Counted from the stretch's first letter, positions 27,078 to 36,513 are shown. The stretch is 64,000 nucleotides of DNA from Pseudomonas syringae (GCF_023278085.1 NZ_CP066265.1:2696501-2760500); one strand, 5' to 3'. Notes: generated from the sequence alone by a model not told the origin. Program-made: numbers and translations.

Positions 27078-27946
27078 GCCAGCACCTCCTGCAGCGATTT
27101 GGGATAACCGACTGGATCGGCCAGAAAGGCGTCCAGAGAAAACTCGACCGGACGAATCCGCAGATCGAAGTGCCCTGCTTCCACCTCCGCCACGGCACGA
27201 TCATAAGCTTCACGGTCAACCGGCTTGAACTGCACGATGTCACCCGGCCGGAAAAACACCATGTGCTCTTTCAGGTAGGCCAGCTTCTGCTGAGGGTCAT
27301 AAATCGGCGCCGGAGTGACGCCGAACATCTGATAACCGCCCGCCCCGCGCACTGAGTAGATACAGCCAAAGCAACCGCCATGGCCCAGCGTCAATTTCGG
27401 CGTATCGGTACGCGGACGCAGGTATTTGGGCACCTGCAACTGACGCTCGCGCTCGACCATCTGAAACATGAACGGCAGACCGGCCACAAAACCCACCATC
27501 GAGACAAACCAAGGGGCACCACTGTGCGCGGCAATAAACGCATCCACGTCGGCCAGGTTGTTGATCCGCGCGGCGTACTCCAGGTCAGTGGCACTCGGGT
27601 CCTGATGCCGATCTCGAAAACGCATCAGGGTTTCGTGAGTCCACGGATCGTTGTACAGCACGGGAATCTCGATGATCCGGGTTTGCAGGGTTCGCTCGGC
27701 GACCGCCCCGGCCTCCGCCTCACGCACCGCCTCAAGCAATGCGTGAGGGGCGATGCGGTCCGGGTCGAAACGGATCTGGAACGAAGCGTTTGCCAGACAC
27801 ACGTCCAGTACGCCATCCAGCGCCAGGCGCTCGACTGCGCGGGTCACGGCCATACCGGTGAAAAAGGCTTCCAGCGACATACTGTCACTGACCTCGGCAA
27901 ACAAGTGCTCATCGGCACCAAAGCTGTAGCGAATCGGATCAGCCAT
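27074..27946 (-). CDS. pxpB: 5-oxoprolinase subunit PxpB (second copy)
   Basis: A 290-residue AHS1/KipI-family protein, longer than the first copy. It has IIEIPVLYNDPWTHETLMRF, MVGFVAGLPFMFQM and the LGHGGCFGCIYSVRGAGGYQMFG C-terminal region in place of the PSGWN motif. The start at 27946 (MADPIRYSFG) follows AAAAGGAA; a start at 28036 would leave an untypical leader. It is between pxpA and pxpC. The length and sequence place it in a distinct KipI subfamily, so the exact substrate is less certain than the family. Confidence 0.82.
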   Translation of the reverse strand: MADPIRYSFGADEHLFAEVSDSMSLEAFFTGMAVTRAVERLALDGVLDVCLANASFQIRFDPDRIAPHALLEAVREAEAGAVAERTLQTRIIEIPVLYNDPWTHETLMRFRDRHQDPSATDLEYAARINNLADVDAFIAAHSGAPWFVSMVGFVAGLPFMFQMVERERQLQVPKYLRPRTDTPKLTLGHGGCFGCIYSVRGAGGYQMFGVTPAPIYDPQQKLAYLKEHMVFFRPGDIVQFKPVDREAYDRAVAEVEAGHFDLRIRPVEFSLDAFLADPVGYPKSLQEVLA

Positions 27947-28063
27947 GTCTGTTCCTTTTGGAATCGTTGTAGAAAGGCAGGCAAAGATCAGTAACCTGGC
28001 TCGCGTTTCTGTGCACACGATGCCCTCTTGATTCAACGTGCATGATTCAACGTGCGAATGGAC

Positions 28064-28819
28064 TCAGCGTGGCACGCGCACCTCGATCCCGGCCCGGTCC
28101 AGCGCGGTCCGCGTGGCTTCGGCGAGCGCCAACGCTCCCGGCGTGTCACTGTGCAGGCAGATGGAATCGAATTCGATGGCCAGATCCTGCCCCTCGACGG
28201 TCCGCACCAGGCCTTGCTGACAGGCGCGTACAACCCGCGCCGCGACTTCATCCGGGTCGTGAGCACGCACGTTACGGGTAAACACAATCGAACCGCTCAG
28301 GTCATAGTCACGGTCCGCATAGAACTCGCGGACCACCGGCTGACCCAGCTCCTCGGCGATGGTGCAGATCACCGAGCCGGGCATGCAGTAGAGCAGCAAA
28401 TCAGGCTCCAGACGTTGCAGGTTTTCCACCAGCAGCCGCGCCGCCTCTTCGTCGCGAGCCAGATGCATATACAGCGCGCCATGGGGTTTGAAGTGCTGCA
28501 AAGCCACGCCCTGAACCCGCGCCAGTTCGCGCAGGGCGCCCAGTTGGTAAAGCATATCGTCGACCAGTTCCTGCGCTGGCGCATTGATGTGTCGCCGCCC
28601 GAAGCCCACCAGATCTCGGAACCCCGGGTGCGCGCCGATGGCGACCCCCAGACGTTTGGCCTGCTCGATCGTGCGCCGCATGGTGCCGGGATCGCCCGCG
28701 TGAAAGCCGGTGGCGATATTTGCCGAACTGATGAACGCCATCAGTTCGGTATCGACGCCGTCACCAATGGTCCATGCGCCAAAACTTTCACCCATGTCCG
28801 AGTTGAAATCCACCTGCAT
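28064..28819 (-). CDS. pxpA: 5-oxoprolinase subunit PxpA (second copy)
   Basis: A 251-residue LamB/YcsF-family protein with all typical motifs: [53 protein letters not shown] and [12 protein letters not shown]. Unlike the copy at 12.5 kb it keeps the KPHGALY motif. It is first in the pxpA-pxpB-pxpC operon and divergent from a LysR gene, with a dyad and direct repeats between them. Confidence 0.9.
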   Translation of the reverse strand: MQVDFNSDMGESFGAWTIGDGVDTELMAFISSANIATGFHAGDPGTMRRTIEQAKRLGVAIGAHPGFRDLVGFGRRHINAPAQELVDDMLYQLGALRELARVQGVALQHFKPHGALYMHLARDEEAARLLVENLQRLEPDLLLYCMPGSVICTIAEELGQPVVREFYADRDYDLSGSIVFTRNVRAHDPDEVAARVVRACQQGLVRTVEGQDLAIEFDSICLHSDTPGALALAEATRTALDRAGIEVRVPR

Positions 28820-28885
28820 GGCGATGCTCCTGGGGCTATCGAGTTGATGGAAACCACGTTAGATTCACACCTACCCCTTGGGAAG

Positions 28886-28924
28886 ATCTATTAACAGATA
28901 CGCTGCCTTCTGAAAAACAGATAC
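28886..28924. promoter_or_regulatory. putative LysR operator between pxpA and lysR
   Basis: ATCT-ATTAAC-AGAT (28886-28899) is an inverted repeat, and AACAGATAC occurs twice (28893-28901 and 28916-28924), 23 bp apart on the same face of the helix. It lies in the 124-bp divergent region of pxpA and lysR. Confidence 0.4.
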
Positions 28925-28943
28925 CTCACCAACTGGAGTACGT

Positions 28944-29861
28944 ATGTCCCTGACCCTGCGCCAGGTTCGCTATTTCGTCGCAACTGCCGAGATCGGGCAG
29001 ATTTCGCAAGCGGCCATCCACCTGAACATCTCCCAGTCGGCCGTCACCACGGCGATCAAGGAACTGGAAGGCATGCTCGGCACACTCTTGTTTCAGCGCT
29101 CGGCGCAGGGCATGAGCCTGACCGACGCCGGCCGGCACTTTCTCAACCGCGCCTACGTGATCCTGCGTAGCGTTGACGACGCGCTGAACAGCCCCATGCC
29201 CGATCTGCGTGCCAGTGGCGTATTGCGCCTGGCTGCCAGCTACACCGTCATTGGCTACTTTCTGCCGCACCACCTGCAACGCCTCGAACACTGGCATCCA
29301 GACGTCGCCATCGAAGTGCATGAGCAGGAACGGCAATCCATCGAGCAAGGCTTGCTGGAGGGTCGATTCGACATGGCTGTGGTGCTCACCGCGAACCTCA
29401 CTCACCCGGATATCGTCTCGGAAACACTGTTCAATTCCGAGCGCCGCCTATGGCTCTCCAGCCATCATCCGCTGTGCCAGCGCGCCTCGGTCAGCCTCGC
29501 CGACGTGGCAAAAGAGCCCTACATCCTGCTGACCGTCGACGAGGCCGAACAGAGTGCGAGGCGCTACTGGGAAATGGCCGGCCAGCAACCCAGCGTCCGC
29601 GTGCGCACCAGCTCGGTCGAAGCAGTGCGCAGCATGGTCGCCAATGGCAGTGGCGTGGCGATCCTCTCTGACCTGGTGCATAGACCCTGGTCACTGGAAG
29701 GCAAACGCATCGAGACAAGGACCGTCACCGACAAGGTAACGCCCATGAGCGTCGGCCTGGCCTGGCACAGAGCGCGGGAGTTAAGCCCGGCGATGCAGGC
29801 GTTCCGTAACTATTTCCACGACGCGTTTCTGGCCCCGCAACAGCTGTCGGCGCGGCGTTGA
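28944..29861 (+). CDS. LysR-family regulator divergent from pxpABC
   Basis: A 305-residue LTTR with HTH YFVATAEIGQISQAAIHLN and QSAVTTAIKELE and a typical effector domain. GGAG lies upstream of the ATG at 28944. Position next to the second pxpABC operon, together with the shared dyad, suggests that it controls that operon. It ends eight bases before a convergent LysR gene. Confidence 0.87.
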   Translation: MSLTLRQVRYFVATAEIGQISQAAIHLNISQSAVTTAIKELEGMLGTLLFQRSAQGMSLTDAGRHFLNRAYVILRSVDDALNSPMPDLRASGVLRLAASYTVIGYFLPHHLQRLEHWHPDVAIEVHEQERQSIEQGLLEGRFDMAVVLTANLTHPDIVSETLFNSERRLWLSSHHPLCQRASVSLADVAKEPYILLTVDEAEQSARRYWEMAGQQPSVRVRTSSVEAVRSMVANGSGVAILSDLVHRPWSLEGKRIETRTVTDKVTPMSVGLAWHRARELSPAMQAFRNYFHDAFLAPQQLSARR

Positions 29862-29868
29862 GAGCGTG

Positions 29869-30792
29869 TTATTTGCCTGGCGGAACGACCGGTGCGTGCT
29901 CCGCCATCAGTGCCGTGATCCAGTCAATGAACACGCGCACCTTGATGCTGACATGCCGGTTCGGCGGAAAGGCCACGTACATCGGCATGCTGTCCAGCTG
30001 CCAGTCTTCGAACAGACGGACCAGTTTTCCGCTCTCCAGATGCGGCCGGGACATGTAGTCCGGTAGCCAGAGGATGCCCATTCCGGCGAGTCCGGCAGCG
30101 ATGTAGGCATTGCCGTCATCCACAGCCAGCGTATAGCGCCCCTGAACATGGACCTGCTCGCCGTTGCGATGCATGGCATAAGGCAGCGCCTTGCCGGTGC
30201 GCGCCCATAGATAGCCGACGACGCGATGAGAAGAGTCCTCCAGCTCGCGTGGATGGGTCGGCGCGCCCATTCGCGACAGGTAGTCCGGGGCGGCGTATAC
30301 CCCCAGTTGCAAGTCGCCCACGCGCCGCGCCATCAAGGATTGATCGGTGATTTCACCACCGCGAACCACGCAGTCGACATTTTCGCCGATCAGGTCGACC
30401 ATCCGGTCGCTGACGCCCATGTCGATCTGGATATCCGGGTAGCGGGCATGGAACTCAGGCAATGCGGGCATCAGCAGCAGGCTGGCAAACGGGCTGGGCA
30501 CGTCCACCCGTAAGCGACCTCTGGGCAGAGATGCGGCGCTGGACAGGCTGGTCTCGGCATCGTCCATGTCTGCCAGCAGCCTGACCACCCGCTCGTAATA
30601 GACGGCGCCATCGGCGGTCACGTTGACCTTGCGCGTGGTGCGGTTCAGCAACCTGACGCGCAGGCGCGCTTCGAGTTGCTGAATCAGCTGTGTCACGCTG
30701 GTTTTACTCATGTGCAGCGTACCGGCCGCCTGGGTGAAGCTGCCGGTTTCCACCACCCGGGCAAACGCTTGCATCGCGTCGAAACGGTCCAT
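29869..30792 (-). CDS. LysR-family regulator divergent from ridA-like gene
   Basis: A 307-residue LTTR of the CrgA/AaeR branch: FDAMQAFARVVETGSFTQAAGTLHMSKTSVTQLIQQLE and MGVSDRMVDLIGENVDCVVRGG. The ATG at 30792 follows AGGTGAG. It is divergent from the RidA-family gene with a perfect TGTTTGG/CCAAACA dyad between them, so it is likely to regulate that gene and itself. Confidence 0.87.
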   Translation of the reverse strand: MDRFDAMQAFARVVETGSFTQAAGTLHMSKTSVTQLIQQLEARLRVRLLNRTTRKVNVTADGAVYYERVVRLLADMDDAETSLSSAASLPRGRLRVDVPSPFASLLLMPALPEFHARYPDIQIDMGVSDRMVDLIGENVDCVVRGGEITDQSLMARRVGDLQLGVYAAPDYLSRMGAPTHPRELEDSSHRVVGYLWARTGKALPYAMHRNGEQVHVQGRYTLAVDDGNAYIAAGLAGMGILWLPDYMSRPHLESGKLVRLFEDWQLDSMPMYVAFPPNRHVSIKVRVFIDWITALMAEHAPVVPPGK

Positions 30793-30815
30793 GTTCACTC
30801 ACCTGTCTAGTGGAT

Positions 30816-30834
30816 TGTTTGGCTTTTCCAAACA
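30816..30834. promoter_or_regulatory. TGTTTGG-N5-CCAAACA operator
   Basis: A perfect seven-base inverted repeat with a five-base spacer (CTTTT), 24 bp upstream of the LysR start and in front of the RidA-family gene. Location and symmetry fit a LysR-type operator. Confidence 0.5.
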
Positions 30835-30920
30835 GTGCTGATCAAGGTTGCTCGTTTATCCCCCCAGTGCAAGCCCCTACAGTGGCTCCATCGCCTGATT
30901 TTCACTTGATGGAGACACCC

Positions 30921-31325
30921 ATGACACAACGTGACGTTATATTTCCAGCCGGTCGCCAGACGCTTTACGAGCGCAACCATTATTCCCCGGCGATCCGCTC
31001 GGACGGTTTTCTGTTCGTGTCCGGACAAGTCGGCAGCAGAGAGGACGGTTCGCCAGAGCCTGACCTCGAAAAGCAGGTGCGCCTCGCGTTCACCCATTTG
31101 AACGCGATTCTGCTGGCGGCCGGGTGCACGTTTGATGATGTGCTCGACGTGACGGTGTTCATCGTCGATCCCGAAGCGAAGTTCGAGCGGATCTGGAGTG
31201 TGTTTCCGGAATTCTGGGGCAACGCGCCCCACCCGACGCTGACGGCTGTGGGCGTGACATGGCTTTACGGCTTCGATTTTGAAATCAAGGTCATTGCCAA
31301 GCTGCCGGCAAGCACAACGGCATAA
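30921..31325 (+). CDS. RidA/YjgF-family protein
   Basis: A 134-residue RidA-family protein: RNHYSPAIRSDGFLFVSGQVG, LEKQVRLAFTHLNAILLAAGCTFDDVLDVTVFIVD and WLYGFDFEIKVIAKLP. The conserved arginine that binds carboxylates in RidA proteins is not evident near the C-terminus, so it may be a non-deaminase subfamily member. The ATG at 30921 follows GGAG; an ATG at 30909 is possible. Confidence 0.85.
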   Translation: MTQRDVIFPAGRQTLYERNHYSPAIRSDGFLFVSGQVGSREDGSPEPDLEKQVRLAFTHLNAILLAAGCTFDDVLDVTVFIVDPEAKFERIWSVFPEFWGNAPHPTLTAVGVTWLYGFDFEIKVIAKLPASTTA

Positions 31326-31337
31326 TGCCTGTGCCGT

Positions 31338-31679
31338 TTAGCGGCTGCGGATCGGTACGACGCAGTCGCTGTCAACCACAGCGGGCTCTTCGAAACGCCG
31401 AAAGAACTCCCCGGACACGACATGTTCCAGAAACTGCGCCTGATCCTCCGTCACCGGATGCCTGGGAGCGTAGCCATCGGCATCAGGCACAGCCAGCAAA
31501 CGTGCCTTGCGCGCATGCGCTACTGCAATGAACGCCCTTTTCTCTTCAAGGGACATCTGCGAAAAGTAGTCAGACAGACTTTCCAGCGAGCGTACCGCCA
31601 GATCCTGGTCGAGCTGATCGTCATCCGTGAACATCAAATGCCAGACGAAATCGAAAGAAAGCTCAGCGAGGGCTCGCAT
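31338..31679 (-). CDS. hypothetical protein
   Basis: About 113 residues from the ATG at 31679, which follows GGAG by eight bases; the frame extends to 31835 and a longer protein is possible. The sequence is acidic and helical (LDQDLAVRSLESLSDYFSQMSLEEKRAFIAVAHARKARLL) with no motif I recognise. It lies between the RidA-like gene and fcs and shows no clear functional link. Confidence 0.5.
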   Translation of the reverse strand: MRALAELSFDFVWHLMFTDDDQLDQDLAVRSLESLSDYFSQMSLEEKRAFIAVAHARKARLLAVPDADGYAPRHPVTEDQAQFLEHVVSGEFFRRFEEPAVVDSDCVVPIRSR

Positions 31680-31871
31680 AGACCGGGCTCCGTAGTGTTC
31701 AGAGGCGCGAGATTCCTCGTTCACCACGATCCGGTCAAGCGGTAACAGATGATCTGCGTCAAATGTGGCGCCTAACGTCGAGAAATGACGCTTTGTGATC
31801 GCTATCACCCTGCATACAAGGGGCTGGCACGGCACTCGGGTTTCTCGGCCCCATGCCTTGCCCGACGCCCC

Positions 31872-33758
31872 TCACGTCTGCGGCCCGGCACTCAGTCGGT
31901 CAGGGTCCTGATCGCGATACAGCGCCTCGACTTTCGCCGCACGCGCTTGCAGCACGGCGCGCTGGTTGATCGACCCCTTGTCAGTGATTTCGCCGCGATC
32001 GATCGAAGCCGGTTCATCCAGCAGCACCATCCACTCCAGGCGGCTGGCGTTGCCGTTGGCCCCATGATTCAGGCGCGTTAGCCAGTCGCTGAACCATTGG
32101 CGCACCTGCACGCTGGCCAAGACCTCGGCGTCAGTGGCTTGCGCGCCTAATCCAGACAGTTGACGGCACTCGTGCAGCCTCGGAAACACCAGCACGCCCA
32201 GGCATTCGCGATCTGGCGCCGCAATCACCACGTCCTGAACATAAGGTGAGCCTTCAAGCACCGCGCGGTTACGCATGGGCCCGACGCTGACAAAGACCCC
32301 CGACGACAGCTTGAAGTCCTCGGCCAGACGCCCGTCGAACATCAGCCCCAGTTCCGGCGCAGCGGGGTCGGCAAGCTTGATTGCATCGCCGGAGCAATAG
32401 AACCCCCTTTCATCGAACACCTCAGCCGTCTGCTGCGGCGATCGCCAGTACCCCGGCATGATGTGCGGCCCGCGAAAGCGACCTTCCAGCTTGCCGTCGA
32501 CCGGCACCAGGCACACTTCGCAACCCGGCGCAGGCAGCCCGATGTAGCCGGCCATCGACAGCGGCCCGGTGGTGAATGTGCAGGACGGCGCCGCCTCGGT
32601 CATACCCAGCCCGGCCATCATGCGGATGCGCTCGCCGCAATGCTGCTCGGCTACCCGGTCCAGACGGTCCCAGACGCTTTGCGACAGACCGGCTGCGGCG
32701 AAGAAAAACAGCCTCATGCGCGAGAAAAAGCGCTCACGCAATTCGCCGTCCTGCTCCAGTGCGTTGACCAGTTCCTCCCAGCCCTTGGGCACGGTGAGGT
32801 ACGCGGTGGGCGAGATTTCCTTGAGATTACGCAGCGTCTCGGCAAAGCCCTGAACGGTGGGCTTGCCGTTATCCAGATAAAACGTACCACCGTTATAAAG
32901 CACGATGCCGACATTGTGACTGCCGCCGAACGTGTGATTCCACGGCAGCCAGTCCACCAGCACGGGTGGCTCTGTGCCAAACACTGGAAATGTCTGCAAC
33001 AGCATCTGCTGATTGGCGCACAACATGCGCTGAGTAGTGACGACCGCCTTGGGCAGTCGGGTCGAGCCCGATGTGAAAAGGAATTTGGCGATGCTGTCCG
33101 GCCCGCTGGCCTGAAAAGCGGCCTCGGCCTCAGGGCCACCGGGCTGTTCGAGGAGGCTGGCAAAACTCACCTGGGGCCTGCCGCTCAGTCGTCCGCGCAC
33201 CGCAATGATCGGCGTGTCAGCAGGAATCACGGCCTCGATGGCACGCTGAAAAGGCGCTGTATCGCTGACGAAGATCAGGCCCGGCTGCAACACGTCGCAG
33301 ACGTGGCGCAACTTGGCGAAATCCTGGGACATGACCGAATACGCCGGTGACACCGGGCAATACGGAATCCCGGCGTACATGGCCCCCAGGGCAATCTGCA
33401 GATGCTCGATGTCGTTGCCCGACAGCAACGCGAGCGGTTTTTCGGCGGACAAACCGTAATCAAGCAAACTCTGGGCAATGGCCCGGACGTCAGTCAGCAT
33501 GTCGGCGTAACTGACCTTGCGCCAGCCGCCCAGGCTGTCGCGGGCAGCGATGAATGTCTGTTGCGGGCGCACGTTGGCCCAATGCACCAGCCGTTCAAGC
33601 AATCGGTCGGGGTATTCGGCGAGGGGCTCAAGTGCACGCATGTGCAGAATGCCCTGTTCTTCGCGAACTTCGATGGCCGGGTGGCCGATGGCAACCTCAC
33701 GGTAGCGCGGCTCGCGGGCTTCACTCTGCCAGGATGACGATTTGATTTCGGAACTCAC
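31872..33758 (-). CDS. fcs: feruloyl-CoA synthetase
   Basis: A ~628-residue AMP-binding adenylate-forming enzyme: FLFTSGSTRLPKAVVTTQRM (P-loop), GLGMTEAAPS, YWRSP and FDGRLAEDFKLSSG near the end. It activates ferulate and related hydroxycinnamates to CoA thioesters. The GTG at 33758 follows GGAGAG by about eight bases; an ATG at 33773 overlaps that site. It is third in the ech-vdh-fcs order on the minus strand, which matches known Pseudomonas ferulate clusters. A benzoate/salicylate-type substrate is less likely given the neighbours. Confidence 0.9.
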   Translation of the reverse strand: MSSEIKSSSWQSEAREPRYREVAIGHPAIEVREEQGILHMRALEPLAEYPDRLLERLVHWANVRPQQTFIAARDSLGGWRKVSYADMLTDVRAIAQSLLDYGLSAEKPLALLSGNDIEHLQIALGAMYAGIPYCPVSPAYSVMSQDFAKLRHVCDVLQPGLIFVSDTAPFQRAIEAVIPADTPIIAVRGRLSGRPQVSFASLLEQPGGPEAEAAFQASGPDSIAKFLFTSGSTRLPKAVVTTQRMLCANQQMLLQTFPVFGTEPPVLVDWLPWNHTFGGSHNVGIVLYNGGTFYLDNGKPTVQGFAETLRNLKEISPTAYLTVPKGWEELVNALEQDGELRERFFSRMRLFFFAAAGLSQSVWDRLDRVAEQHCGERIRMMAGLGMTEAAPSCTFTTGPLSMAGYIGLPAPGCEVCLVPVDGKLEGRFRGPHIMPGYWRSPQQTAEVFDERGFYCSGDAIKLADPAAPELGLMFDGRLAEDFKLSSGVFVSVGPMRNRAVLEGSPYVQDVVIAAPDRECLGVLVFPRLHECRQLSGLGAQATDAEVLASVQVRQWFSDWLTRLNHGANGNASRLEWMVLLDEPASIDRGEITDKGSINQRAVLQARAAKVEALYRDQDPDRLSAGPQT

Positions 33759-33838
33759 GTGCGTTCTCTCCATCAAGGGCGCGCTCGCCAGACGGCACAT
33801 GGCCGGCTGGCATGAGCGCAGCAGCACTCGGCTGCAGC

Positions 33839-33852
33839 CTTGTTATTGTTAT
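33839..33852 (-). promoter_or_regulatory. Crc/Hfq-like CA motif upstream of fcs
   Basis: The minus strand reads ATAACAATAACAAG, two overlapping matches to AAnAAnAA, ~85 bases before the fcs start within the vdh-fcs intergenic leader. Being distant from the start, it is a weaker case than the other motifs in this cluster. Confidence 0.35.
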
Positions 33853-33911
33853 GTGTGGCTAGCTGACGGCAACGTATTGGCTACAAGACATTGCTGTCAG
33901 CGCAAGGAACA

Positions 33912-35360
33912 TCAGATCGGGTAGTGCCGTGGCCCGTTTTGCAAGGTCACCCATCGCAACTGGGTGAAATGCTCGATCGAGGCCTTGCCGCCGAAGCTGC
34001 CATAACCGCTGGACTTGACCCCGCCGAAGGGCATTTGCGCTTCATCATGTACGGTCGGCCCGTTGATATGGCAGATGCCCGACTCAACCCGCTGAGCCAA
34101 TGCCAGAGCACGACTGGTGTCACGGCTGAAAATCGCCGCCGACAGACCGAATTCCGAATCATTGGCCAGCCGCAGCAACGCCTCGTCCCCTTCCCCGCGA
34201 AGCAGCACAGCGACCGGCCCGAAAGACTCTTCGCGGTACAGACGCATGCGATCAGTCACACCGTCAAGCAGCGTCGGTTGCAAAATGCTGCCCTGCAACT
34301 GGCCGCCAATTACCAGCTTCGCCCCCAGCCCGATGGCGTCGTCGATCAGCGCCTTGATACGCGTGCCAGCGCCGACATCCACCAGCGAACCCAACACCGA
34401 ATCACTGTCATGCGGATTACCGGCACGCAAGGTTTCGATCTTTGCTGTGAGCTTGGCGAGAAAAGCGTCGGCGACTTTCTGATCGACAATCAGGCGCTCG
34501 GTGGACATGCAGATCTGGCCTTGATTGAAATAAGCCCCGAAGGCCGCCGCTTCGACCGCGGCATCCAGATCGGCGTCATCCAGCACCAGAAACGGAGCCT
34601 TGCCGCCCAGTTCCAGCAGTGCAGGTTTCAGATGACGTGCCGACAGTTCGCCAACGATGCGCCCCACATGGGTGGAACCGGTGAAGTTGACTCGCCGCAC
34701 CGCAGGATTGGCGATCAGACGTTCGACAATCGCTGCCGCATCGGCAGGAGCATTACTGATCACGTTGATCACACCGTCACCCAGCCCGGCATCCTGCAAC
34801 ACCTGGCCAATCAGCCGATGCACGGCGGGGCTGATCTCCGACGCCTTGAGCACCACAGTATTGCCGCAGGCCAGGGGCATGGCGATAGCGCGGGTGGCAA
34901 GAATCACTGGCGCATTCCACGGCGCAATGCCGAGCACCACACCGCAAGGCTGACGCAGGGCCATGGCAAAATTGCCGGGAACGTTGGAGGGAATCACCTC
35001 GCCGGTGATCTGGGTGGTCATCGACGCGGCTTCACGCAGCATGTTGGCGGCCAACTGCACGTTGAAACCGTACCAGTTGGCCATTGCTCCGGTTTCTCCG
35101 GCAGCCGCGATGAACTCGGCGCTACGTGCCTGAAGTTGCTCGGCAGCCTTGAGCAAACGGTCGCGGCGTTCGCCGGGCGCCATTGCCGACCAGGCAGGAA
35201 AAGCGTTCTGTGCCGCAGCCACGGCGGCATCTGCATCCTCGACAGTCGCAGCAGCGACCCGCGAAACTACCTCGCCGGTTACCGGGTTACAGCGGTCAAA
35301 CGTACGTCCGTCACGCGCCGGGCACGACTGACCACCAATCAACAGGGGCACGTCCAGCAT
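33912..35360 (-). CDS. vdh: vanillin dehydrogenase
   Basis: A 482-residue aldehyde dehydrogenase with the general base E250 (LELGGKAP), catalytic C284 (GQICMSTERL), the Asn of PWNAP and the FTGST loop. The closest known relatives in this gene context oxidise vanillin to vanillate with NAD+. The ATG at 35360 follows GAGG by seven bases. It is downstream of ech across a 269-bp spacer filled by heptamer repeats, and upstream of fcs. Confidence 0.9.
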   Translation of the reverse strand: MLDVPLLIGGQSCPARDGRTFDRCNPVTGEVVSRVAAATVEDADAAVAAAQNAFPAWSAMAPGERRDRLLKAAEQLQARSAEFIAAAGETGAMANWYGFNVQLAANMLREAASMTTQITGEVIPSNVPGNFAMALRQPCGVVLGIAPWNAPVILATRAIAMPLACGNTVVLKASEISPAVHRLIGQVLQDAGLGDGVINVISNAPADAAAIVERLIANPAVRRVNFTGSTHVGRIVGELSARHLKPALLELGGKAPFLVLDDADLDAAVEAAAFGAYFNQGQICMSTERLIVDQKVADAFLAKLTAKIETLRAGNPHDSDSVLGSLVDVGAGTRIKALIDDAIGLGAKLVIGGQLQGSILQPTLLDGVTDRMRLYREESFGPVAVLLRGEGDEALLRLANDSEFGLSAAIFSRDTSRALALAQRVESGICHINGPTVHDEAQMPFGGVKSSGYGSFGGKASIEHFTQLRWVTLQNGPRHYPI

Positions 35361-35387
35361 GGTCATTCCTCTTGTTAGGGGGAGCAG

Positions 35388-35623
35388 CTTCAAGTTTCAA
35401 GTTTCAAGCTGCAAGCCTCAAGCTCAAAGCATGAGAAACAGTCTTGAGCTTCAAGCCTCTAGCCTCAAGCCTCAAGCCTTAAGCCTTAAGCCTTAAGCCT
35501 TAAGCTCAAAGCCACAGCTTGTAGCTTGTAGCTTGTAGCTTGTAGCTTGTAGCTTGTAGCTTGCAGCTTGCAGCTTGCAGCTTGCAGCTTGTAGCTTGTA
35601 GCTTGTAGCTTGCAGCTTGCAGC
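35388..35623. repeat. heptamer repeat array with inverted halves
   Basis: The left part (35388-35510) holds variants of CAAGCYN and CCTTAAG heptamers, and the right part (35516-35623) about 15 tandem copies of AGCTTGT or AGCTTGC. The right unit is the reverse complement of the left CAAGCTRCAAGC pattern, so the RNA could fold on itself. It fills the gap between ech and vdh in the same operon. Confidence 0.9.
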
Positions 35624-35629
35624 TAAACC

Positions 35630-36460
35630 CTACCTTTTATAGGCCTCCAATCCGGGCTTGATGCTTTTGTCATCAAGGAATTGCTTCATGCCCTGTTCGC
35701 GGCCGCCTTCCTTGTCCAGCAGGCGCGACTGGTCGAGTTTGGCGTACAGGTAGTCTTCGTTCTGCTCCCAGGTCAGTTCACGGCAACGCTTGAAGCCATG
35801 CTTGGCGGCGCGCAGCACCACCGGGTTCTTTTCCAGCAGGTTGAGTGCCAGGTCGATGGTCACCTGACGCAGTTGCGCCAGCGGCACGCTTTCATTGACC
35901 AGGCCCATCTCGGCGGCTTTTTTACCGTCGAAGGTCTTGCCGGTCATGATGTAGTACAGCGACTGGCGATGCCCCACAGTGTCGGCCATCGCTTTGCTCA
36001 CCAGATTACCGGGCGGAATGCCCCAGTTGATTTCCGAGAGACCGAAGGTTGCCTCGTCGGCGCAGATCGCCAGGTCGCAGGCAACCAGCGGGCTGAAGCC
36101 ACCGCCGAAGCACCAGCCGTTGACCATGGCGATGGTCGGTTTGGCGTACATGCGCAGCAGTTTCCACTGCCATTGAGAAGCCTCGCGGCGGATCTTTTCC
36201 TGCAGGATTTCCGGGCCGGCATCCACCTCGCGGAAGTACTCCTTGAGGTCCATGCCGGCCGTCCAGGCTTCACCCGCACCGGTCAGCACCAGAACACCTG
36301 CGTCAGGGTCCTGTTCAAGGGTTTCCAGCACGTCGACCATTTCCCGGTTAAGGGTCGGGCTCATGGCGTTGCGTTTTTCCGGCCGGTTGAGAATGACCCA
36401 CGCGATGCCTTGCTCGATTTCGACCTTTACGGTTGTCCAGCGACCTTCGTACTTGCTCAT
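35630..36460 (-). CDS. ech: hydroxycinnamoyl-CoA hydratase-lyase (feruloyl-CoA hydratase/lyase)
   Basis: A 276-residue crotonase-family protein, the same length as P. fluorescens HCHL. The residues known to matter in HCHL all fall at identical positions: Y75 (DLKEY), S123 (GGGFSP), E143 (LSEINWG) and Y239 (YLYAK). It hydrates feruloyl-CoA and cleaves it to vanillin and acetyl-CoA. The ATG at 36460 follows GAGAG; an AAGAACAA motif overlaps the leader just upstream. It is first in the ech-vdh-fcs operon and divergent from a MarR regulator. Confidence 0.94.
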   Translation of the reverse strand: MSKYEGRWTTVKVEIEQGIAWVILNRPEKRNAMSPTLNREMVDVLETLEQDPDAGVLVLTGAGEAWTAGMDLKEYFREVDAGPEILQEKIRREASQWQWKLLRMYAKPTIAMVNGWCFGGGFSPLVACDLAICADEATFGLSEINWGIPPGNLVSKAMADTVGHRQSLYYIMTGKTFDGKKAAEMGLVNESVPLAQLRQVTIDLALNLLEKNPVVLRAAKHGFKRCRELTWEQNEDYLYAKLDQSRLLDKEGGREQGMKQFLDDKSIKPGLEAYKR

Positions 36461-36472
36461 GGCGGTGCTCTC

Positions 36473-36480
36473 TTGTTCTT
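36473..36480 (-). promoter_or_regulatory. Crc/Hfq-like motif in the ech leader
   Basis: The minus strand reads AAGAACAA, an exact AAnAAnAA match, 12 bases upstream of the ech ATG and directly before the GAGAG ribosome site. Binding of Hfq-Crc there would block translation of the first operon gene. Confidence 0.45.
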
Positions 36481-36513
36481 GATTCGTGGATGAGTCAAAA
36501 CTAGGCGACAAAT

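Noticed and set aside
33891..35378. Plus-strand frame of ~495 codons opposite vdh
   Set aside because: Composition is typical of a reversed frame; vdh is intact on the minus strand.
35388..35623. CRISPR or coding repeat in the ech-vdh gap
   Set aside because: Seven-base tandem units without spacers and without an open frame.
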